The notes below the pieces were generated by a model that saw only the letters and a list, made by a program, of their open reading frames with translations, was not told the origin of the DNA and did not search any database. From Lentisphaeria bacterium (lineage in GTDB: Bacteria; Verrucomicrobiota; Lentisphaeria; Victivallales; Victivallaceae), in the NCBI GenBank assembly GCA_017502435.1, contig JAFVUZ010000198.1, positions 1 through 41,207 on the forward strand: a DNA stretch of 41,207 nucleotides, read 5' to 3'. The translations under genes were made by a program, and so were the position numbers. Shown piece after piece: positions 35,525-41,207 of the stretch (the stretch's first letter is position 1; each line of letters begins with the position of its first letter).

Positions 35525-36544
35525 TCAATTAAATTTCAGCCAGTGCCGCATAAGTCTGCCGCTGTCGATACTGTCAATACTTTTGGCAAGTTCATCGTAC
35601 AATTCATCCAGTACAACGCTTACTGCCGGAGCAGTATATTTCAGCGAAAAGACCAATTTACGGCTTTTCAAACAATATTTTATAAGATTAAACAGTGAAG
35701 TTTCACCATTTTTACGACATTTGAGATAAATAGATTCATCCAGTTTTGCAGCATCGTGAGTTCCTGCACATTTCAAAACTGCATACTGCAGAAAATCTGC
35801 GGCATTACGCCACAAAACAGCTGTTTCAGCATCAATATTGCCATGCGGCTCTCTTTTGTAAGCAACGGCATTGGCATACAATTTCTTATATTTTTCATCC
35901 ATATCAAGAATTTGAACGGCTTCACAGCGTTCAGCAATTTTCCAGCAATAATTGTGACTGCTTATCAAAACAGCATCGCCGGCACCGAGAACAGCTTTGT
36001 AAATATTACGGAGTATAAAATCTCCGTCAATATCATTCCCTGCAATTTTTTCAGCGGCAAAAAGCAGTCCCATGCCACGGTTCAGCAGCAGACGGAATGC
36101 TTCCTCAAACGGGAGTTTTTCTGCGGGGATTTCAACCAGATATTCAGCGAGCAAATCCCTGCCGGAAACATGGTAATAGTTGCGTTTCAACTCCTGCATC
36201 ATCAATCTTCTGCAATCTTTCTGCAATACAGCGATCTGCATTATGCGGCTGAAATCCACATCGATTTTGAGCTGTTTATGATATTTTGCTGCCAGTTCAG
36301 AGAGAATTTTTTCACCGTCAGGGACATCTTTTTCAGCAAAGACAAAAAAGTCAAGGTCATTGAAAAGCAGACCTTTTTGACGGTCGCTTCTGACACCGCC
36401 TTCGCCTCTGGCATAACTGCCCCCCAGCACAACACAAAGCCCGGTACCGGAAAGTGTTTCTTTCATCTCAAAAAGAACTCTTTTCAGCAAATTTTCTGCT
36501 TCTGCATCACCGCTGGCGGTAAATTTTTTCTCTTTATTTTCCAT
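35525..36544 (-). CDS. Nucleotidyltransferase-fold protein of unknown function
   Basis: This 339-aa protein has the Pol-beta-type nucleotidyltransferase signature: GGSYARGEGG (41-50) followed by NDLDFFVF with D63 and D65, and a later IDVD (D95/D97) that could supply the third acid. The C-terminal two thirds are helical and unrecognised. Proteins of this fold transfer nucleotides to proteins, RNA or small molecules; the target here is unknown. The role might be modification of an operon component, but this is inference. No signal peptide or membrane segment is seen. The ATG at 36544 has only an A-rich weak ribosome site, and the 33-base gap upstream is the longest within the operon. Confidence 0.65.
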   Translation of the reverse strand: MENKEKKFTASGDAEAENLLKRVLFEMKETLSGTGLCVVLGGSYARGEGGVRSDRQKGLLFNDLDFFVFAEKDVPDGEKILSELAAKYHKQLKIDVDFSRIMQIAVLQKDCRRLMMQELKRNYYHVSGRDLLAEYLVEIPAEKLPFEEAFRLLLNRGMGLLFAAEKIAGNDIDGDFILRNIYKAVLGAGDAVLISSHNYCWKIAERCEAVQILDMDEKYKKLYANAVAYKREPHGNIDAETAVLWRNAADFLQYAVLKCAGTHDAAKLDESIYLKCRKNGETSLFNLIKYCLKSRKLVFSLKYTAPAVSVVLDELYDELAKSIDSIDSGRLMRHWLKFN

Positions 36545-36577
36545 AATGTTTTATTTTCTTTTGAATCTGTAAAATTT

Positions 36578-37807
36578 TTATGACTTTCTGCGTTCACTGT
36601 AAGTTGCAAATCCCCTTTTGCCAAGACTGCGTAATACAACCTGCAGAACCAGAACACATGAGCAATGATAATGATAATAATAATCATAAATACGTCTCTG
36701 CTCCGGCGTATTCTGAAGTCCGTAAATCTCTCCCATCTGAAAAACAAAATGTTCGTTTGCAGGATGACTTTTGACCAGTTCCTTGCGGAAAAACAGCACC
36801 GCCCAGTACCCCGGATAACGGTCCATTGACAGTTTCCAGCACCAGTGCGAAGTTTTGTTTCCGAGATAAAACGGCAGCATCAGCAAATAAGGTATCGCCA
36901 GTCCCAATGCCAGCACCAGTGCAATAAAATGCTCCCACATACGCAATATCCACGCAGAACGATTCTGTACCGGCGAAAATGAATAACTGAAACTGTTGCG
37001 TTCAAGCACACCTCCGGTGTACGGATCGATTATACGGCCGGGAGTTACGATTTTGTTTCTTATCTCAAGTTTGCCGGCAGTATAAGTACGGTCAAAAATT
37101 ATGGAATGCTCCACAACACTCTCTTTATCAACAAGTGAACGTTCTCCGATAATAGAGTTTGAAATACTGCTTTTGTTCTCAACAAAAGTGTTGTCTCCAA
37201 GCACCAGCGGTCCCTCAAGATGACAGTCCTGTTTCATAACCACATTGGTTCCGGTATGGATATTGCCCATAATAGAGTATCCCGGAAGGTTGTAAAAATC
37301 ATCATTAAGCACCTGAAAATTGACCTCAAAATAACTCTCAAGCGAGTCAATCAGATAAAATTTTATACTGCTTTTGAGCAAAACTCCATCTTTATAATAA
37401 TAGATTCCGTCTGCACTGCCGTCATCTCCACACGGAACAAATGAATTCTGCAATTCTGCCAATGTATATGCTTTAGGCATCAGCATTCCGTGCAGTATCA
37501 GACAGTCACTGCCGCACTCTTCAGAATACGTTTCAAGCAGTTGACGCACCGAAAAATGTCCGCCGCCTCTGCGGTAGTCAAGTTTCAATTCGCCATGCTG
37601 ATATTCATAAAGATGCTCAGCAAGATGCTCATTGTAAGTCGGGCCGAGCAGCAGCAATGATTCAGATTCACAACGTAATGCCAGATCAATAAAATATTCC
37701 GCCGCACAACGGCCGCCGACAGGCATCATACCGAGACTGCGGTCAGGAAAATATTCTTTGCACCACTCCTGAGCTTGAGAATATGGATTTATCAACATAT
37801 TTTTCAT
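36578..37807 (-). CDS. NDP-sugar pyrophosphorylase-like protein with beta-helix and membrane segment, catalytic signature missing
   Basis: This 409-aa protein combines three parts. Residues ~25-170 resemble the Rossmann-like part of NDP-sugar pyrophosphorylases (MMPVGGRCAAEYFIDLAL matches the P-V-x-x-K-P-x-x-E-Y helix), but the preceding GGxGxRLxP nucleotide-binding loop is absent. Residues ~177-250 are hexapeptide-type repeats expected to form a left-handed beta-helix. Residues ~284-312 are a strongly hydrophobic segment that anchors it in the membrane, followed by a basic tail. It starts one base after the sugar-phosphate transferase stop, with a G-rich ribosome site. It may act as a membrane partner of that transferase or as a sensor of nucleotide-sugar; this is inference. 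Confidence 0.65.
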   Translation of the reverse strand: MKNMLINPYSQAQEWCKEYFPDRSLGMMPVGGRCAAEYFIDLALRCESESLLLLGPTYNEHLAEHLYEYQHGELKLDYRRGGGHFSVRQLLETYSEECGSDCLILHGMLMPKAYTLAELQNSFVPCGDDGSADGIYYYKDGVLLKSSIKFYLIDSLESYFEVNFQVLNDDFYNLPGYSIMGNIHTGTNVVMKQDCHLEGPLVLGDNTFVENKSSISNSIIGERSLVDKESVVEHSIIFDRTYTAGKLEIRNKIVTPGRIIDPYTGGVLERNSFSYSFSPVQNRSAWILRMWEHFIALVLALGLAIPYLLMLPFYLGNKTSHWCWKLSMDRYPGYWAVLFFRKELVKSHPANEHFVFQMGEIYGLQNTPEQRRIYDYYYHYHCSCVLVLQVVLRSLGKRGFATYSERRKS

Positions 37808-37808
37808 T

Positions 37809-38522
37809 TTACCATGCCCCCTTCCCGGTCAAAATTGCAGGAATTGTTTTCAGCAGAATAAGGAAATCTTTCCACGCACTGCGACTGGCAATATACTCTT
37901 TGTCCAGTGCGATCTGTTTGGAAAACGGCAGTTCACTTCTGCCTGAAACCTGCCAGAGACAAGTTATTCCCGGAGTGATATTCAAACGTTTGCGTTCCTC
38001 CAGAGTGTAAGTTCTCACTTCAGACGGCAGCGGCGGACGGGGCCCAACCAAACTCATGTCGCCGAGAATAACATTGAAAAGCTGCGGCAATTCGTCAATG
38101 CTGAATTTACGGATAAAGCGTCCGACCGGAGTAATACGGGGGTCTTTTTTCATCTTGAAAATAACTCCGTCTCCGGACTCATTGTGCTTCAAAAGTTCCG
38201 CCTTGCGGGCTTCAGCATCAATATACATACTGCGGAATTTATAAAACTTGAAATGTCTGCCGAATCTTCCCACACGAACCTGACTGAAAATAATCGGTCC
38301 CGGACTTGTAATTTTGACCAGCAATGCGGTGATCAGCAAAACCGGAGACCCCAGAATCAATGCCGCAAATGCCAGAATAATATCCATCAGACGTTTGAAA
38401 AACGCCGATGAACGTATGGTTATATGCCACATAAGCATCCGGAACTGAATTTTATTATGATGAAATACTGACGGTCTTTTCAATTTCTGACGCAAGGCAA
38501 TGATCTCTTCATATTTTGTCAT
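37809..38522 (-). CDS. Initiating sugar-phosphate transferase (bacterial sugar transferase family)
   Basis: This 237-aa enzyme starts synthesis of the repeat unit by transferring a sugar-1-phosphate from a nucleotide-sugar to undecaprenyl phosphate. It has one hydrophobic membrane-embedded helix (about 44-70) followed by the conserved SPGPIIFSQ and FKFYKFRSM motifs, the catalytic D143-E144 pair (SIDELPQLFN), GPRPP (160-164) and PGITCLWQVSGR. This is the minimal monotopic core; the extra N-terminal membrane domain of WbaP/WcaJ is absent, replaced by a short basic segment. The ATG at 38522 has GAGG upstream and overlaps the preceding stop by ATGA. The sugar could be galactose, glucose or another hexose. 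Confidence 0.9.
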   Translation of the reverse strand: MTKYEEIIALRQKLKRPSVFHHNKIQFRMLMWHITIRSSAFFKRLMDIILAFAALILGSPVLLITALLVKITSPGPIIFSQVRVGRFGRHFKFYKFRSMYIDAEARKAELLKHNESGDGVIFKMKKDPRITPVGRFIRKFSIDELPQLFNVILGDMSLVGPRPPLPSEVRTYTLEERKRLNITPGITCLWQVSGRSELPFSKQIALDKEYIASRSAWKDFLILLKTIPAILTGKGAW

Positions 38523-39577
38523 AACTGCCTCTCTTTCCTGAGCAGATTTACAAATTTTTTCAATTCCGCTCTGCTGTTATTTATATCATTATATACCGGT
38601 ATGGAAATCTGACAGGTATAATAATTTCCATTGCGGCGGAAGTTTTTGCGGAATCCGAGAAAACCCGGTGTCGAAAATTTGTCACTGCTGAACCAAACCC
38701 ACACCAGATAACGGCTTGCTCCCTTCTCCGCATCAATTTCTGTAACTGCAAAATTATCCTGCAGATATAATATTTTTTCCGAAATAACCGTCCATTGACT
38801 CGTTCTCAAACAATGACTTGCAGGATGTATTTCGTGAATATCATTGCCGCATTTGACAAATAATACGGATATATCGGTATTATTTTTTGTGTAACGGAAC
38901 TGTTTAACTGTACTGGAGGCAAAAAAACGCTGTGTATTTTCATCCGGCTGAATACTTCTGCCCCAATAGTCCCCTATATGGGCAGAAAATTCAGGAACAA
39001 AACTCTTTCCCTCAAAATACAATTCCCTGGTATGCAGCAGCAAAAGACCGCTGCAAATCGTCGCCGCCACAAAAAATAATGTTCCTCTTTTTACCAGCCA
39101 GCCGAAACGTCTGTTGCCGTATATCCAACAAAAACACAGCATCGACAGTATGAATTTGACCAGCCACGCCGCCCATACAGGACACATCAGCAGCAATGAC
39201 AGCTGATAACTTGAACTCGGAGTACCAAGCAGCAGAATTATTGCCGCCGGCAGCAGATTGTACGCAAATTTCCATGAGCCGCAAAACCAGCAAACAGCAT
39301 ATATCACACCCGCAGCCGCCGCAACTCCAAGAGCATTCACATTGTGCCATGTAGTCGAAAAGGTCAGAAAAAGCATCGGAATCAACAGCAGCAATCCATA
39401 ATAATCACACTTTTCTATTTTCACCTGACGCACCGCCAAAACTGCCGCCACTGCCGCCAGAATATAAAAAATCCAATCCCAATGGTCAAGTCTTGAACCA
39501 CGCCATGCCTGCAGCAGATACGGAGAATGCAGAAATAACGGCACTGCAGAAATAAACATTAGAATTATTTTTATCAT
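38519..39577 (-). CDS. Exosortase-associated membrane protein with C-terminal EpsI-like domain
   Basis: This 352-aa protein has about 6-7 hydrophobic segments in the first 190 residues. The soluble C-terminal domain (~200-345) resembles the EpsI (DUF3485) partner of exosortases. Its H251-P-A-S-H255-C256 followed by SQW sits where EpsI proteins carry an HSPxxCLPGxGW-type motif. The hydrophobic segment GSWKFAYNLLPAAIILLLGTP looks like the second-third membrane segment of exosortases, including the companion gene, but no exosortase catalytic Cys/Arg/His triad is present in it. The ATG at 39577 has AGGAGG upstream and overlaps the exosortase stop by ATGA; upstream in-frame codons run into the exosortase gene and are rejected. 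The role is assumed to be in exosortase-linked surface attachment. Confidence 0.72.
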   Translation of the reverse strand: MIKIILMFISAVPLFLHSPYLLQAWRGSRLDHWDWIFYILAAVAAVLAVRQVKIEKCDYYGLLLLIPMLFLTFSTTWHNVNALGVAAAAGVIYAVCWFCGSWKFAYNLLPAAIILLLGTPSSSYQLSLLLMCPVWAAWLVKFILSMLCFCWIYGNRRFGWLVKRGTLFFVAATICSGLLLLHTRELYFEGKSFVPEFSAHIGDYWGRSIQPDENTQRFFASSTVKQFRYTKNNTDISVLFVKCGNDIHEIHPASHCLRTSQWTVISEKILYLQDNFAVTEIDAEKGASRYLVWVWFSSDKFSTPGFLGFRKNFRRNGNYYTCQISIPVYNDINNSRAELKKFVNLLRKERQL

Positions 39578-40443
39578 TCCTGTTCCTCCTTTGCAAGTGC
39601 TTTTTCTATCTGAAACATTTTGCCGAACAAAAGAAATATTGCCAGTGCCAAAATAATCTGCACATATCCAAGCCCCGTATGCCATGTATTTTGCAGCACG
39701 CTTTCGCCCAGCCAGTTGTACAACAGCACTGTCAAAACTATCCGCAGAGCGTTTCCGGCAATGATTGAAGGAATTATAAAAGCAAAATGCAGAACCTTCC
39801 AAAACGTTTTTTTATGAAGTATCTGCACTGCAATACAAGCAATCAATATGAATGCATCCAACTGATTTATGCCGCTGCACGCATCCGTTATGGCAATATT
39901 CAATCCCGGCAATGTCAGTGATGTCCCTGAATAAACTACTCCGATGCCGCACAATTTCAAAATGCCCGCACTCAATACTGTCGCACTCACTCTCAGCGGA
40001 AAACTCAACATCAGCATAAATTCTTCATGATAAGGCATGAAAACACAGCACCACACTGTCGGTGCTACACAAATTGCCGCAATCAATGAACCGCTGAAAT
40101 AAAGCACAAATGCACATATAAGCAATGAAAAGGCAACTGCCGTACTCAAACTTCCCGGAAATTCCTGTGTCGGCAAAAGAGCCAGAATATTAACGATTAT
40201 CAGAATTACCCATGCAATGCATTTTTCAATAAAATCAGACTCTCTCCGGAATGAAACAATAAATTTTCTGAGCATAAATGCAATCAATATTCCTGCCATC
40301 GCCAAATCGATCGCACCCGCATCATACATCCCGGATGCAAACATCGGAACTGCCGCAGAAAAAGCAATAATCCCCAGAAGCGTTCCATATAACGCTCCCA
40401 GGGGATGTTTTTCAAGTCTTTTCAAAAATATCTTCATTTTCAC
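39574..40443 (-). CDS. Exosortase/archaeosortase-family transpeptidase
   Basis: This 289-aa membrane protein has about 8 hydrophobic segments. The exosortase active-site set is visible: C189 in ITDACSGINQL, R234 in GNALRIVLT and H255 in NTWHTGLG. Exosortases cut a C-terminal sorting signal (PEP-CTERM type) and attach the target protein to the cell surface, usually in species that also make exopolysaccharide. The subtype cannot be named from sequence alone. The likely start is the GTG at 40443, which overlaps the preceding stop as GTGA like most junctions in the operon; an ATG two codons later is the alternative, and neither has a clear ribosome site. No PEP-CTERM substrate was seen in the window. 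Confidence 0.88.
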   Translation of the reverse strand: MKMKIFLKRLEKHPLGALYGTLLGIIAFSAAVPMFASGMYDAGAIDLAMAGILIAFMLRKFIVSFRRESDFIEKCIAWVILIIVNILALLPTQEFPGSLSTAVAFSLLICAFVLYFSGSLIAAICVAPTVWCCVFMPYHEEFMLMLSFPLRVSATVLSAGILKLCGIGVVYSGTSLTLPGLNIAITDACSGINQLDAFILIACIAVQILHKKTFWKVLHFAFIIPSIIAGNALRIVLTVLLYNWLGESVLQNTWHTGLGYVQIILALAIFLLFGKMFQIEKALAKEEQE

Positions 40444-41207
40444 TGCGGCATCTTATTTAATTTTTTCAAATATTCAAGTGCGATATTGTTATCGGGAACA
40501 ATGACCAGCAGCTGACGGCACAACTCCCGGATTTTCTCCCGTTGCGTATTTATATTACAATTTTTTATCCGCTGCTCCATTCCGGCGATCCACAAAGGTT
40601 CCAGTCTGCGTCTGAATGGGTTGGATGATGATAAATTCACGATATCGGGAATAGTTTTCAAATCTCCCTTTTTGTGGAGTTTATCTGCATAACAAAGTTG
40701 GGTTTCCGGCATTGACGGAACAAGATTATATGCTCTGGCAGATAAAAGCAAAGCCTGATCAATATTCCCATCTTCGGCATACAGTTCCGCCATATTCAAC
40801 AGAACAACAATTCGATAACGGGAATTTTCCGGAAACAGAGCATATTTTTTCAATGCTGCCTGATTTCTGCCATTTTCAGCAAGATTTTTTGCTGCAAAAA
40901 ACAACAGTGCATGATTATTTCCGGTATCGGCTTTTTCCAAAATATCACAAGCTTGTTTTACTTCATTTTTTTTCAGATGGAGCAATGCCTGGCAAAATGG
41001 TGCATACAGAGGATCTTTTCTTAAAAACTGCAAATCTTTTTCACGCAAAGTGGTGCTTGCAAATTGCCAATACTCAGATCTGATGTCCTCTGTAAAGTTT
41101 TCCATAAAAAGCCGGGAGGCTTCGTCAAAATCATTTTCTTTCAATGCCAGGACAATTTCATAACGCAGCATATCTCCTTTTCGGGCAGGGAAAAGATTCC
41201 GATACCC
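40440..41207 (-). CDS. TPR-like helical repeat protein, cut by the window edge
   Basis: Helical repeats resembling TPR units are visible (about 88-165 when counted from the Met at 41171), with A/Y/A-type patterns such as VLLNMAELYAEDGNIDQALLLSARAYNLVP. No signal peptide is seen in the visible part. The frame is open to the window edge at 41207. The ATG at 41171 has AAGGAG only two bases away, which is closer than usual, so the true start may lie outside the window and this could be the C-terminal part of a larger protein. It would be the first gene seen of the polysaccharide operon, directly upstream of the exosortase with a GTGA overlap. TPR proteins often assist polymer synthesis or export in such loci. 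Confidence 0.65.
   Translation of the reverse strand, partial: GYRNLFPARKGDMLRYEIVLALKENDFDEASRLFMENFTEDIRSEYWQFASTTLREKDLQFLRKDPLYAPFCQALLHLKKNEVKQACDILEKADTGNNHALLFFAAKNLAENGRNQAALKKYALFPENSRYRIVVLLNMAELYAEDGNIDQALLLSARAYNLVPSMPETQLCYADKLHKKGDLKTIPDIVNLSSSNPFRRRLEPLWIAGMEQRIKNCNINTQREKIRELCRQLLVIVPDNNIALEYLKKLNKMPQ

Noticed and set aside
35756..36583. 275-codon plus-strand open frame antisense to the nucleotidyltransferase-fold gene
   Set aside because: The minus strand carries a recognisable nucleotidyltransferase signature and operon context; the plus-strand frame has neither motif nor ribosome site.

Overview
The window looks like chromosomal DNA of a Gram-negative, fairly AT-rich bacterium. 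The best guess is a member of the PVC group, probably Lentisphaerota (Victivallis-like). This rests on the combination of an exosortase-type exopolysaccharide locus, very large repeat-rich secreted proteins, Wza/Wzx-type export genes and a sugar-catabolism cluster under an AraC regulator. The taxonomic call is inference from gene content and was not tested by a search. No tRNA, rRNA, CRISPR array, insertion sequence or integrase was seen.

Region 1 (about 1-6011) is a carbohydrate-use module. Three minus-strand genes are read in the order esterase (BD-FAE-like alpha/beta hydrolase), L-arabinose/L-fucose isomerase-family protein, and a large unrecognised protein of 819 aa that may be a glycoside hydrolase. 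They are divergent from an AraC-family regulator on the plus strand. The shared 275-bp intergenic region carries recognisable promoter elements in both directions.

Region 2 (6076-17801) is one giant minus-strand gene of 3882 codons. It encodes a modular secreted protein with an N-terminal HExxH metalloprotease-like domain, four blocks of AIDA-like strand-loop-strand repeats each closed by a related ~85-residue module, FN3-like and CARDB domains, PPC domains, a clostripain-type (C11) cysteine protease domain with visible His/Cys, and C-terminal RTX calcium-binding repeats. It has its own promoter, and a hairpin shared with the convergent AraC gene lies at its end.

Region 3 (17867-41207) is a single minus-strand polysaccharide operon of at least 20 genes, running in from the right edge of the window and ending in a rho-independent terminator. 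In transcription order it encodes: a TPR-like protein (cut by the window edge), exosortase, EpsI-domain membrane protein, initiating sugar-phosphate transferase, a left-handed beta-helix membrane protein related to NDP-sugar pyrophosphorylases, a nucleotidyltransferase-fold protein, a Wzz/Wzc-like co-polymerase with a dead kinase-like domain, a Wza-like export lipoprotein, a Wzy/O-antigen-ligase-like protein, a GH9 glycanase, an alkaline-phosphatase-superfamily enzyme, a Wzx-like flippase, a STAS protein, a GT2, two GT4s, a GT4-WecG fusion, a DUF3089-like lipoprotein, another glycosyltransferase, and mannose-1-phosphate guanylyltransferase. Twelve junctions are ATGA overlaps and one more is probably GTGA, so translation appears tightly coupled.

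Together the operon covers sugar activation, priming on the lipid carrier, chain assembly, flipping, polymerisation, export and trimming of an exopolysaccharide linked to an exosortase. A recurring oddity is that several members (the STAS protein, the co-polymerase kinase domain, the DUF3089 lipoprotein and the pyrophosphorylase-like protein) keep their fold signatures but lack the expected catalytic residues.
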